Shown here: positions 1-9,800 of the stretch, piece after piece
Numbering within the stretch: the stretch's first letter is position 1
Layout: the number at the start of each line of letters is the position of its first letter
Assembly: GCF_014692515.1 (NCBI RefSeq)
Contig: NZ_JACOIK010000005.1
Coordinates: 186,001 to 250,000 of the forward strand
Direction: 5' to 3'
Length of the DNA stretch: 64,000 nt
From: Sphingobacterium micropteri
GTDB lineage: Bacteria > Bacteroidota > Bacteroidia > Sphingobacteriales > Sphingobacteriaceae
Notes under the pieces: generated by a model
What the model was told of the DNA's origin: nothing
The model's input: only the letters and a program-made list of their open reading frames with translations
Databases searched by the model: none
Made by a program: the position numbers and the translations under genes

Positions 1-804
1 TCACGCACTCATAGGATTTTATACGAACGACCCAGGGAAGGAAAAGTTGTTCAAGATTCACTGACAATTCATATTGAGAATGTCAATTTTCCAGATAAAA
101 TAATACGATTTAGATTTGTCGAGAAACGAGAAGGTTACTTTAAGCTGGCAGGAAAGAGATATAAGGTGACATTGGAAGCTCTGCTAAACGATTATGATTT
201 TAGTGAGCTTTCTACCCTGAAAATTGATGATCAAGAAAAAACGATCGGTGAATTTTCGCTAAACCATTTAATTACAGTAGATGAAAACTTAGTCTACCAA
301 GTTTTTTCCATTTCAAGAGATGGAGGGGTGATCGAACTTAAAAGATATAAACATAAGAAACTCAGCTCTCTTCAGATCGGAAACTTTATGCCACCTTTTA
401 GCGCAAGAAGTATAAATGGAAATATTACCCACAGTGACGATTTTAAAGGGAAGTATGTATTAGTGTATTTCTGGAACTCTAGCTGTGCCGGAAGTACTTA
501 TTTGTTAAAGGAGCATGTCGACTCATTAATATCTTCAAATCAGGATTTGACACTGCTTTCAATAGCATTGGATAAGTTAGAGCATCTTCCTCTTTCTTAT
601 ATTCAGGAAGAGAGTTTACATAATTTAATTGTGGAACCGGCGAATGGTCAACTCAATCAAATTTTTCAAATCAAAATCTTTCCAACATACTATCTGATCA
701 ACCCAGATGGAAAGATTCTTTTAAAGAGTGAAAGAGGCGTGGATACGCGTACTTTTAACGAAAATATACTGAAAGCTATTAGAACCGACCGAGACGACTT
801 CTAA
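1..804 (+). CDS. TlpA-like thioredoxin-fold protein, 5' end cut off by window
   Basis: The frame is open from base 1, so the gene starts outside the window; a GTG at 166 is internal rather than the likely start. About 267 residues are visible. The C-terminal ~140 residues have the AhpC/TlpA/ResA thioredoxin-like layout: a strand-forming segment (KYVLVYFW), the redox-site position, a central region, the cis-Pro region (IFPTYYLI) and a GKIL strand. The redox motif, normally CxxC, reads CAGS with its only Cys encoded at 484-486, so the second cysteine is missing. Family members usually reduce envelope proteins or cytochrome c apoproteins; this one could act as a one-cysteine thiol reductase or peroxidase, or be only a binding domain. 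Upstream residues resemble the long, poorly conserved N-terminal parts of Bacteroidota TlpA proteins. Family call is fairly sure, function is not. Confidence 0.8.
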   Translation, partial: SRTHRILYERPREGKVVQDSLTIHIENVNFPDKIIRFRFVEKREGYFKLAGKRYKVTLEALLNDYDFSELSTLKIDDQEKTIGEFSLNHLITVDENLVYQVFSISRDGGVIELKRYKHKKLSSLQIGNFMPPFSARSINGNITHSDDFKGKYVLVYFWNSSCAGSTYLLKEHVDSLISSNQDLTLLSIALDKLEHLPLSYIQEESLHNLIVEPANGQLNQIFQIKIFPTYYLINPDGKILLKSERGVDTRTFNENILKAIRTDRDDF

Positions 805-855
805 ATCTACCTAACAAGCTCCCGTTGTTAATACCCCTACATTGGATTGTTTCAT

Positions 856-863
856 TAAATTTG
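856..863 (+). promoter_or_regulatory. Candidate -7 box (TAAATTTG)
   Basis: The octamer fits the Bacteroidota -7 consensus TAnnTTTG and lies 36 bases before the ATG of the 652-residue thioredoxin-domain gene. No convincing TTTG -33 partner is seen at the usual 19-21 base spacing, so this is a weak call. Confidence 0.3.
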
Positions 864-899
864 GAAAAAGATAACATACCAACCATCAAATTATAAACA

Positions 900-2858
900 A
901 TGAAAAAGATATTCAACCTATTTATCGCGTTAGTTTTCGCAACTAAGCTTTTTGGTCAAACCCGCTCTATAGAACATCTACCGGCGGAGTTACAAAACTC
1001 CGGTATTTATCACATCGCAGCTATTCGAAACGTCGATACCGCCACCTTTGTGGATGTCCATGTGACTTTTATTCCGGGATGGTGGACCATGTTTTCCAAA
1101 AAGAACTTTATTAAAGCGATCGATTCAGAACAGAAAATGCATCCGAAAGGAATTGCAGGTGCTGTATTTGAAGAAAAACTTCGGACACCCAAATCTGGCG
1201 ATACACTCGTTACATTGGTGTTTGATCCGTTGCCGGCAAATGTAGCGCAAATTGATTTTGGCGAGGGGGAGAAAACATATATTTATGGGGTCGATATACA
1301 TGGAAAGACAGATCCGACGATTAAAGATTCCGAGGATCAAAAGGAAGAAGAAGCGTTGGAATGGGTTCATGCTGAATTGGCCAAAGCGGAAAATCCAAAG
1401 GTTTTGGAATCCTATGACAGCGAAGATTTTTTTCGGAGGGATTCGGTCCGTATCGTAGGTTATATTAAGGGCTACGATCCGCGACTTGGCTTTTCAAGCG
1501 GTATCATTTACCAAACCGACCAGTTCACGAGAGAAGATTTCCCAGCTACCGCGAGGATTTATGAAAACGGCACTTTTGAGGTTTCGTATGAAGCCCTTTA
1601 TCCCGAAATTTCATATATATCAATCAATGATCAAGTGATTGAGTTTTATGCCGAGCCAGGACATACCATAGGGTTGCTGTTGGATTGGGAAGACTTTTTA
1701 CAAAGCGATCGCTATAGGGATAGAAGCTATATCTGGCAACATATACAGTATTTGGGGGATTTAGGAAAATTTAATGAAAATCTATTTGCTATTGATCTTC
1801 TTGAACCCGACTATAATAAGTTAGCAGATAGCCAGAAGAGAATCATGCCTAATGATTTTAAAAATACGTGGATAGAAAAATGGCAAGCTGCATCTCGGCG
1901 GACTGATTCTGTTTTGATTGCAGATCAAGTTGATACTAAACTTTCGTCGCTGGTTAAAGCGGAAGTTGATGTTCAATACGCGAGTTACATTTTTGAATAT
2001 ACTATGGCTAGGGATTATTATAGTAAGCAAGACACCAGCAACATGGTCTTGAAGACGCCACTTCCGGACGACTACTATAATTTTGTTACGACACGGGATT
2101 TCAATGATCAGGTATACTTGGCTACCTCTAAATTCTCTACTTTTATTAACCGCTATGAGTATGCTAAACCATTTCGTATCCGGCCGTCATTTACAGATTC
2201 CACATTGACACAGCCGGAGACAGCGAGAAGCGGTTTGATTAATGACATAGCTTTGGGTAGGCATATTGCGGTCATGCTCAAACAACTTCCCGATTTTGGA
2301 AAAAAGCTTGTGCAAAATCAGCCTATTATGTATCCCATTGTGGCTCGAAGTATAAAGGACTACGCCGAGTACGTAGAAGCCCGTAGAGCAGGTTACGAAT
2401 TGCCCGATACCTACGGTGCACAGGTCTTCAAGAAAATAGCCGATAAATATAAAGGTAAGGTGCTGATTGTAGATTTTTGGGCAGAGTGGTGTGGGCCTTG
2501 TCGGACAGGTATAGAACGGCATTTGGCCGATCGGGAAAGGTATGCAGATCATCCGGATTTTGCATTTGTATTTGTGACCGACGAGAGCACCAGCGAAAAA
2601 TTCTATCGGGACTATACAAAAAAGCAAAAGATGGTTAATTCCTACAAAGTAAGTAACGATGAATACCGTGCATTGCGCGAGCTGTTCCGATTCAATGGGA
2701 TTCCACACTATATCCTGGTTGGCGCAGAGGGTAGAATATTCGATGATAAATATATGATGCGTAGCTGGAAGTCTGACTTCGTTAAACGTTTTCCGGATAA
2801 ATTTAAAAGAGAGGATTTTTTGGATAATCCGTCTGCGAAAGAATTGAGTCAGAATTGA
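900..2858 (+). CDS. Secreted protein with C-terminal thioredoxin domain (TlpA/ResA-like)
   Basis: A 652-residue protein with an N-terminal signal peptide (hydrophobic residues 4-18, cleavage after about FGQ). The first ~500 residues are a long beta-rich and helical region of a type common in Bacteroidota envelope thiol proteins, without a motif I can name. Residues ~515-640 form a thioredoxin-like domain: KVLIVDFWAEWCGPC with both redox cysteines at about 531 and 534, then a cis-Pro loop (FNGIPHYILV) and a GRIF strand. It probably exchanges disulfides in the periplasm. The intact CGPC contrasts with the one-cysteine site of the upstream neighbour. The last five codons and stop lie inside a sequence repeated after the next gene (3799-3862). 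Confidence 0.85.
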   Translation: MKKIFNLFIALVFATKLFGQTRSIEHLPAELQNSGIYHIAAIRNVDTATFVDVHVTFIPGWWTMFSKKNFIKAIDSEQKMHPKGIAGAVFEEKLRTPKSGDTLVTLVFDPLPANVAQIDFGEGEKTYIYGVDIHGKTDPTIKDSEDQKEEEALEWVHAELAKAENPKVLESYDSEDFFRRDSVRIVGYIKGYDPRLGFSSGIIYQTDQFTREDFPATARIYENGTFEVSYEALYPEISYISINDQVIEFYAEPGHTIGLLLDWEDFLQSDRYRDRSYIWQHIQYLGDLGKFNENLFAIDLLEPDYNKLADSQKRIMPNDFKNTWIEKWQAASRRTDSVLIADQVDTKLSSLVKAEVDVQYASYIFEYTMARDYYSKQDTSNMVLKTPLPDDYYNFVTTRDFNDQVYLATSKFSTFINRYEYAKPFRIRPSFTDSTLTQPETARSGLINDIALGRHIAVMLKQLPDFGKKLVQNQPIMYPIVARSIKDYAEYVEARRAGYELPDTYGAQVFKKIADKYKGKVLIVDFWAEWCGPCRTGIERHLADRERYADHPDFAFVFVTDESTSEKFYRDYTKKQKMVNSYKVSNDEYRALRELFRFNGIPHYILVGAEGRIFDDKYMMRSWKSDFVKRFPDKFKREDFLDNPSAKELSQN

Positions 2859-2903
2859 GCCGCCTGTTTCTTTCCCAAAATTAGGGTACTTTGCTTTATT
2901 TGT
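2839..2903 (+). repeat. Direct repeat, copy 1, spanning the 3' end of the thioredoxin gene
   Basis: This stretch begins in the last codons of the upstream gene, covers its stop and runs into the intergenic space before the signal peptidase gene. The first ~42 bases match 3799-3840 with four differences, and similarity continues more weakly to about 2903. The offset between copies is 960 bases. It contains a short internal repeat, GAATTGAG-TCA-GAATTGAG. Confidence 0.85.
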
Positions 2904-2942
2904 CATCGATGATAGACAGTAAAAAAGTATGGTATAGCGAAT

Positions 2943-3791
2943 ATGAAAAGAACCAAAAGTAATAAACGGGATATCTGGAGAATGGTATTAATCGGCATTA
3001 TAACAGTGATCGTCGTCATAACACTCCGTATTCTTGTTTTTGCATCTTTCAAGATCCCTTCTTTCTCCATGGAACCCACGCTGTTTGCAGGTGATTTTAT
3101 TTTAGTGAATAAGCTGATTCCCGGCCCACGGATAGATTTTCTTGGGAATAACGAAGAAGGACGACCGTTGCGTTTGATCGGTTACCGAACGATAAAACGC
3201 AATGAAGTATTGGTATTTAACGATCCGTATTACAAATCTGCAGAAATTATTCAAAACTGGAATGCCTATTACGTCAAACGTTGTGTAGGCATGCCGGGAG
3301 ATACGCTATACATCGCCGGTGGTATTTATTATAGCAATGGACAACGGAATAAAATCAACGATAAAATAGCGACTGACAGCGCACAGTACGCAGCGATGCT
3401 ACCCAAATTCCGGATTCCGGGAAGGTTTAAAGAACTCGGCTGGACAATTGATAATTTCGGGCCGATCTATATCCCCGCTCAAGGCGATTTGGTTACACTG
3501 GATACCATCAACATTCATCTTTACCGCCCACTAATCGAATATGAAACAGGGAAAAAACTGGTGGAAATGGAGGATGTATACTTATTAAATGGAGAGGTTT
3601 GCAGGCAATACCAATTTAAGCTGGACTACTATTTTATGGCAGGCGATCGCGGCACGGATTCCAAAGACTCCCGATACTGGGGTTTACTGCCGAAGGATCA
3701 TATCGTGGGCAAAGTAGCCTATATCTGGAAGTCCAAGGATTCGGGTACGGATAAATATCGATGGGACCGATTCTTTAAGTCCGTGGAATGA
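2943..3791 (+). CDS. lepB: Signal peptidase I
   Basis: A 282-residue type I signal peptidase, the membrane serine protease that removes Sec and Tat signal peptides. An N-terminal membrane helix (~13-35) anchors it. The catalytic Ser is in the SFSMEPT box (about Ser42), the general-base Lys in YYVKRCVGMPGD (about Lys112), and box E reads GDRGTDSKDSRYWG near residue 233. A long insertion (~120-210) between the Lys box and box E is usual in Bacteroidota enzymes. The gene stands between two near-identical copies of a short sequence derived from the 3' end of the preceding gene, suggesting that it arrived by duplication or insertion. Confidence 0.95.
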   Translation: MKRTKSNKRDIWRMVLIGIITVIVVITLRILVFASFKIPSFSMEPTLFAGDFILVNKLIPGPRIDFLGNNEEGRPLRLIGYRTIKRNEVLVFNDPYYKSAEIIQNWNAYYVKRCVGMPGDTLYIAGGIYYSNGQRNKINDKIATDSAQYAAMLPKFRIPGRFKELGWTIDNFGPIYIPAQGDLVTLDTINIHLYRPLIEYETGKKLVEMEDVYLLNGEVCRQYQFKLDYYFMAGDRGTDSKDSRYWGLLPKDHIVGKVAYIWKSKDSGTDKYRWDRFFKSVE

Positions 3792-3798
3792 TGGCTGT

Positions 3799-3862
3799 AA
3801 GAATTGAGTCAGAATTGAGTTGCCCGTTTCTTTCCTAAAATGCGAACGCTTTGTTTTCTTTG
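3799..3862 (+). repeat. Direct repeat, copy 2, downstream of lepB
   Basis: Near-identical to 2839-2903. It starts 7 bases after the lepB stop and ends 20 bases before the O-antigen-ligase-like gene. It still contains the codons for the upstream protein's last residues (ELSQN then TGA), although here they are not attached to a gene. This indicates copying from the thioredoxin gene's 3' end rather than an independent promoter element. Confidence 0.85.
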
Positions 3863-3881
3863 TTTTTAAACCCATAGAAAG

Positions 3882-5807
3882 ATGATACAGCAACCGCGTA
3901 TATGCTGGATAAATTACATTTGCCTTCTGCCGTTTATCGCGCTGTTAGGTAATGTATTGCTTGCCGATGACTGGCTAACGCATACCCATATTGGCAAGCA
4001 TATCGGCTTTTATATCGTAATGGCCTTCATTCCACTGGCCACAGCACTGTCGTTTTGGAACAACCGAGCAGGTGTTAAATTCCATCTGGCCGACTATTTT
4101 ATCGTCATCTGGCTGGCGATTTCTTTCGGCCTGTCCTACCTCTATCTCCAAACGGTCAACAATAAGATGGCCATTTTCGTGATGCTTGGCGCATTGTATT
4201 ATTGTTTCCGCATTTTTTTGGCGCAGACCCAAATCAATCTGCGGATTTTAATGCTTGCTATCATGCTTTTGGGCTGTGTAGAGGCCGTATGGGGGCTATT
4301 GCAATTGTATGGCTTTGCGCGTTCACAACATGCGCTATATGGTGTAACGGGTTCCTTGTTTAATCCCGGGCCGTATGCGGGCTTTCTCGCCATTATCTTA
4401 CCTGTTTCGCTTTTTTATCTGTTGTGGGACAGACAAGCGCTAGCAAAACACCGACACCGCAAGGCTGCTTTTTTTAAAGTCCGCTGGTTTACGGCGATGA
4501 TTACTTGTATCGTTATTGTCTTGGTCTTACCGGCGACCATGAGCCGTGCCGCTTGGTTGGCAGCAACAATAGGATGCGCGACGGTATTTGGGGGATACTA
4601 CCGCTGTTTTTTAAAACCGAAACGAGCGAAGCGTAGTACGATAGGAAGGATGATAGGCATTGCCGCTGCGTTTACAGCCGTTATGAGCTTAGCGACAGCC
4701 GGTATTTATTATTTAAAAAAGGATTCCGCGGATGGCCGTACGCTGATCTGGAAACTGAGTGCAGACCGGATGTCAAAAACCTGGGTGGGAGAGGGGATGG
4801 GAACTTTCAGCGGCGTATACGGAGGGGCACAAGAGGCTTATTTTGACTCGGGTGCCGGAGTAGAACGGGAAAAATGGCTGGCAGGAGAACCGGAATACGC
4901 TTTTAACGAGTTTCTGCAAATAGGCGTAGAGCAGGGATATCTTCCGCTGGCCTTTTTTATCCTGATCATCGCCTTTGCACTCGTTACGGGCATTCGCTAC
5001 CGACGGTTCATGGCGGACGGTGGTCTGATGGCCATATTGGTATTTGCTTTTTTTTCCTATCCATTTAGCCTGATGCCTTTTTTGATTGTATTTGTGTTTT
5101 TTTTAGCCAGTTGTATATCGCTTCCCTATGCGTTTACCTATTACCTCGACTTTATAAAATCTAGCCCTATTCCCTACCGTGTCCGCAGGCGATGGAATGC
5201 GTATACAATGATTTTTGCCTTGCTATTATCAACGCTTTATGTCGCCCAATCTTTGTACAAACGATATCCCGTTTACCAGGCGCATCAAGCCTGGGCACAG
5301 AGCCAGGTGTATTACCAAACGGGCATGTATAAGCGGGTTGTTGACCTATACAAACCGCTATATCCCTTGCTACTCGATCAACCACATTTTCTTTTTGAAT
5401 ATGGGCGTAGCTTGTACATGATGGGCGAATACGAGGAGAGTATAGATGTGCTTTTCAAAGGTGTGGACATCAGTGCGGATCCGATGTTCCGGATTTTGAT
5501 CGGTCGGAATGAACAGATGAAAGAGGATTATTTACGGGCAGAGGGACAGTATCGTTTTGCGGCGAACCAGGTGCCTAACCGCCTTTATCCACATTATTTG
5601 CTGGCAAAACTGTATGATGAGATAGGCGAATACGAAAAAGCTTATGACATTGCCCTAGAGGTCGTCAATAAGGAAGTGAAAGTACATTCGCCGGCTGTCG
5701 AAGAAATGAAAGCAGAAATGCAGAAATATATAGAACAGGGAAAAAAAGAAAGTAAGTTAAATAAGGATGATAAGAAAAAGAAATTTGTGCCGGCTCTGGT
5801 TTATTAG
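3882..5807 (+). CDS. O-antigen ligase/polymerase-like membrane protein with TPR tail
   Basis: A 641-residue polytopic protein with about ten or more hydrophobic segments between residues 8 and 460. A large periplasmic loop (~275-345, DGRTLIWKLSADRM, VGEGMGTFSGVY, FNEFLQIGVEQGYLPL) is the Wzy_C/WaaL signature of O-antigen ligases and polymerases, including the conserved NEFLQ-type motif. The C-terminal ~150 residues are soluble and read as TPR-like repeats (FLFEYGRSLYMMGEYEESID, PHYLLAKLYDEIGEYEKAYD). In this family the loop transfers lipid-linked glycans to lipid A core or to proteins; the acceptor cannot be read here. Its 3' end overlaps the next gene by 41 bases. Confidence 0.8.
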   Translation: MIQQPRICWINYICLLPFIALLGNVLLADDWLTHTHIGKHIGFYIVMAFIPLATALSFWNNRAGVKFHLADYFIVIWLAISFGLSYLYLQTVNNKMAIFVMLGALYYCFRIFLAQTQINLRILMLAIMLLGCVEAVWGLLQLYGFARSQHALYGVTGSLFNPGPYAGFLAIILPVSLFYLLWDRQALAKHRHRKAAFFKVRWFTAMITCIVIVLVLPATMSRAAWLAATIGCATVFGGYYRCFLKPKRAKRSTIGRMIGIAAAFTAVMSLATAGIYYLKKDSADGRTLIWKLSADRMSKTWVGEGMGTFSGVYGGAQEAYFDSGAGVEREKWLAGEPEYAFNEFLQIGVEQGYLPLAFFILIIAFALVTGIRYRRFMADGGLMAILVFAFFSYPFSLMPFLIVFVFFLASCISLPYAFTYYLDFIKSSPIPYRVRRRWNAYTMIFALLLSTLYVAQSLYKRYPVYQAHQAWAQSQVYYQTGMYKRVVDLYKPLYPLLLDQPHFLFEYGRSLYMMGEYEESIDVLFKGVDISADPMFRILIGRNEQMKEDYLRAEGQYRFAANQVPNRLYPHYLLAKLYDEIGEYEKAYDIALEVVNKEVKVHSPAVEEMKAEMQKYIEQGKKESKLNKDDKKKKFVPALVY

Positions 5808-6843
5808 CGGTATACTGTCACTAGCTTGTAGTGGCAGTGCGGAGGAACAGCGTACGGCAGAGAGACATGTGCAGGCTTTACCGCCCACCGAAACGGCAGA
5901 GGTGAAGGCTTTCTTGCTGCAGGAAGTAGTCTTTAACCATGAGCTGATTTCCAATGGGACGATCGTTGCATCGCAGAAAGCTGATCTGCGTTTCGAAGAG
6001 GCGGAGGTGGTCGAAGAGATTTTTGTAAAAAACGGGCAACGCGTCCAAAAAGGACAAAAAATTGCGCAATTGGCACAATTTAAATTGCAGAACGCTCTCA
6101 AACAGGCTTCGGATAATCTGGAAAAAGCCAAACTGGAACTGCAGGATGTGTTGATCAGTCAGGGCTTTACCTTGGCCGACTCGCTAAAGGTGCCAGAGGA
6201 GACGATGAAGATCGCCAAGATAAAAAGTAACTATGAGTATAGCCTGATCCAATATGAACTGGCAAAACATAGCTTATCCCGATCGGTATTGTACGCGCCT
6301 TACGATGGTGTCATCGCCAATCTATCCGCAAAGAAATATAATTTGCCACCGAGCAACGAGCCTTTTTGTACGATCATCGCCAACGACGCAATGGATGCCC
6401 AATTCACGGTACTGGAAACGGAGCTTCCGTTGATCCGACAGGGGGATCGGGTGGAGCTTTCGCCGTTTTCTATCCAGAACTACCAGGCAACGGCGGTAAT
6501 CGATGAGATTAACCCACTCGTGGATGAAAATGGTATGGTGAAGGTGAAGGCTCGTATACGGGGAGCTGCGCAGGGCTTGTACGAGGGGATGAATATCCGG
6601 GTGCGCGTGCAGCGCTCGGCAGGTAAGCAATTGATCGTGCCGAAGGAAGCTTTGGTATTGCGAAATAACAGAAAGGTAGTGTTTACGACAAAAAGCAATC
6701 AGGCGCTGTGGAATTATGTAACAACGGGACTGGAGAACGCTACCGGCTACGTGATTACAGAAGGATTGCAAGTAGGGGATAGTGTAATCTATGAAGGAAA
6801 TCTCAATTTGGCGCATGAGACGCCGGTGAAGGTCTTACGCTAA
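5767..6843 (+). CDS. RND efflux periplasmic adaptor (membrane fusion protein), lipoprotein
   Basis: A 358-residue HlyD/AcrA-family adaptor that bridges an inner-membrane RND pump and a TolC channel. The start at 5767 gives a lipoprotein signal (ISGILSLAC, Cys21), typical of these adaptors. Following domains are a lipoyl barrel-sandwich half (~65-95, VKNGQRVQKGQKIAQL), a helical hairpin (~96-165), the second lipoyl half (LYAPYDGVIANL), a beta barrel (~210-290) and a membrane-proximal domain. It overlaps the upstream glycan gene by 41 bases and is followed after 12 bases by the pump gene, so it is the first efflux gene of a four-gene operon. Confidence 0.92.
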   Translation: MIRKRNLCRLWFISGILSLACSGSAEEQRTAERHVQALPPTETAEVKAFLLQEVVFNHELISNGTIVASQKADLRFEEAEVVEEIFVKNGQRVQKGQKIAQLAQFKLQNALKQASDNLEKAKLELQDVLISQGFTLADSLKVPEETMKIAKIKSNYEYSLIQYELAKHSLSRSVLYAPYDGVIANLSAKKYNLPPSNEPFCTIIANDAMDAQFTVLETELPLIRQGDRVELSPFSIQNYQATAVIDEINPLVDENGMVKVKARIRGAAQGLYEGMNIRVRVQRSAGKQLIVPKEALVLRNNRKVVFTTKSNQALWNYVTTGLENATGYVITEGLQVGDSVIYEGNLNLAHETPVKVLR

Positions 6844-6855
6844 AGTGTCATACAA

Positions 6856-9800
6856 ATGATCAAGTACCTTATCCAAAGACCGATAGCTGTATTCATGACA
6901 TTCCTAGCATTTTTCATCCTGGGGGTCATTACGTATCTGCATATTCCTATTTCGCTGTTGCCGGATATCCCGATCCCCGAGATCACCGTGCAGGTATCGG
7001 GCAAAAACATGTCGGCACAGGCCTTGGAGAATACCGTCGTCTCGCCCATCCGGCGACAACTGTTGCAGGTTTCACATATCCGTGATATCCACAGCGAGGC
7101 GCATAATGGACATGCCCTCATCCGGCTGAACTTTGCGTATGGAGAGGATACAGATCTAGCCTTTATCGAAGTTAACGAGAAGATCGATGCGGCGATGAAC
7201 CAGATTCCCAAAGAGGTGGAACGGCCGCGTGTGGTTAAAGCGAGTGCAACCGATATCCCCGTGTTTTTTCTCCATCTAACCCTAAATGAACGAGATGCGG
7301 TTCATGACAAGGATCGCGAACAGGAATTTTTAGTGCTGAGTGAGTTGGCGAATACGGTCATTAAAAAACGGATTGAACAATTGCCGGAGGTAGCCATGGT
7401 AGATATTACAGGGATTGCCGACAAACAGATATTGATTTCGCCCAAGCAGGATATGCTGGCGGTGACGGGCATTACGCTGTCGGATATCGCCTCGACGTTG
7501 CAGGATAATAACATCGAACCGGGTGCTACCTTGGTGAAGGATGGGCATTATGCGTATAACATTACGTTTTCGGCGGTCGTACGGACGCTCGAAGATATTA
7601 AACAACTCTATATCCGTAAAAATGGTCGGATTTTTCAATTGCAGGATCTGGCAGATATGGAAATGGGGGCACAACAAGAGAAAGGGATCGCCTTATATAA
7701 CGGGCATCGGGCAGTCAGTATGGGTATCATCAAACAAGGTGATGAAAATATGGCGAATTTGCAGGAGGCCTTGGCGGGAACGATCGCGAATTTAAAGCGG
7801 ACCTATCCGGATATCCTGTTTTCGACCACGCAAAACCAAACGGAATTACTGGATTATACAATTTCGAATTTGCAGCAAAATCTTGTACTTGCCTTTATTT
7901 TTGTGTGTTTGGTGTCTGTGTTTTTTATGCGGGATGCCCGCTCGCCGTTGATTATCGGATTGAGCATGTTCGTCTCGCTGATCATCAGCCTATTGTTTTT
8001 TTACCTGTGCAATGTCTCGCTCAATATCGTTTCCTTAACGGGTTTGGTGTTGGCGCTGGGGATGATGATCGATAACGCCATTATCGTTACCGATAATATC
8101 GGTCAGTATCGCTTAAAAGGTGTTCCCATTGACGAGGCTTGCATAAAGGGAACGAACGAGGTGATCAGTCCGATGCTCAGTTCGTCTTTTACGACTATAG
8201 CCGTTTTCGTGCCGCTCATCTTTATGAGCGGTATCGCTGGTGCCTTGTTTTTTGATCAGGCTTTTTCCGTTGCCATCGGTTTATTGGTGTCGTATCTGAC
8301 AGGTATCTTGCTGCTACCGGTACTGTATAAATTGCTCTACACTATTCGACTGCCTTGGAGGCAATCCGCAAAATCCCACGTCCAAACCGAGAACAAGAAG
8401 CCTCCTTTTCTAGAACGTGTATATCACCGAGTTGCGGATTGGGTCTTTTCGCACAAGATAATTACCGTCATCCTGATCCTGGCCATATTCCCGCTAAGTG
8501 CCTGGATGTTTTTCGTCATCCCGAAAGAAAAAATGCCGGAGATCAGCCAGCATGAAATTGTCGCCAAGATTGAATGGAATGAAAATATCCACCTGGAAGA
8601 AAACCAAAAGCGCGCGCAGGCGCTGATAGCACATGTGAAACCGCAGGTGACGGTTACCTCGGCTTTGATCGGACAGCAGCAGTTCTTATTGAATCGTGAA
8701 CGGGAACAAACGGTGTCGGAAGCTGAAATATATATGGCCGTTGCGGATCAGACGGCCGTTACCGGGCTTCAGGATAGTGTGGCGGGGTATATCGCCCGCC
8801 TGTTCCCGCAGGCGATGTTGACCTTTGCGCCGACAGGAACAGTATTCGAGCGGATTTTCTCCACAGCGGAGCCAGACCTCCGGCTGGAGTATTATCCCCG
8901 AAACCAACGGCAGATGCCCGGGCAAGATTCTATTACGGCTTGGCAGAAACGTATCTATGCGATTACCGGACATATTGCCGGCAGTGTGCCGTTCCAAAAA
9001 CAGCTGAATATACAGATTGATCACGAAAAGCTTTTGCTATATAATGTTCCCTACCAACTGGTGAACCAGGCGTTGAAAACGAACTTGAAAGAGGAAGAGG
9101 TGACGACACTCCGGTCTTACCAGCAGTACCTGCCGGTGATGCTCGGCCAGGAGCGTGTAAACGTTAATGAATCGATCCAACAGACCTTGCTGAACGTACC
9201 GGGAACACAACGGGACGAACCGGCGCGCCGTATTCCGCTAAAGGAATTTGTGCATATGGAAATAACGGAAGGCATGAAGTATCTGACCGCGGGACGTAAT
9301 GGGGAATTTATTCCTTTTGAACTGCATGACCTGGCGCAGCCGGAGGCGACATGGCAACAACTGCGGGAGCATATCAAACCCAACAGCGAACGGGATATCG
9401 ATTTCTCGGGTGCATTTTTCTTTAACCAGCAGATGCTAGATGGGCTGCTGCTTATCCTGCTGGTGTCCATCATGTTGATGTATTTTATCCTGGCGGCACA
9501 ATTTGAAAGTTTTGTGCAACCGCTGATTGTATTGATGGAGATCCCGATCGCTATCGCAGCTGCTCTGGGCTTGTTGATGCTATTTGGTTATAGCCTTAAC
9601 CTCATGTCAGCCATAGGAATCATCGTAACCAGCGGTATTATCATTAATGACAGTATTCTGAAGCTAGATATCATAAACCAGCTCCGCAAGCAAGGTGTCG
9701 ACCTGTTGGTGGCTATTCATGAGGCGGGACGGAGAAGACTGAATGCCATCTTGATGACCAGTATGACGTCAATCGTCTGTATGCTTCCGCTGTTGTTCAG

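Noticed and set aside
2187..2906. Long antisense reading frame (239 codons) opposite the thioredoxin gene
   Set aside because: It is the shadow of a well-supported gene, has no recognisable domain and starts in the intergenic repeat.
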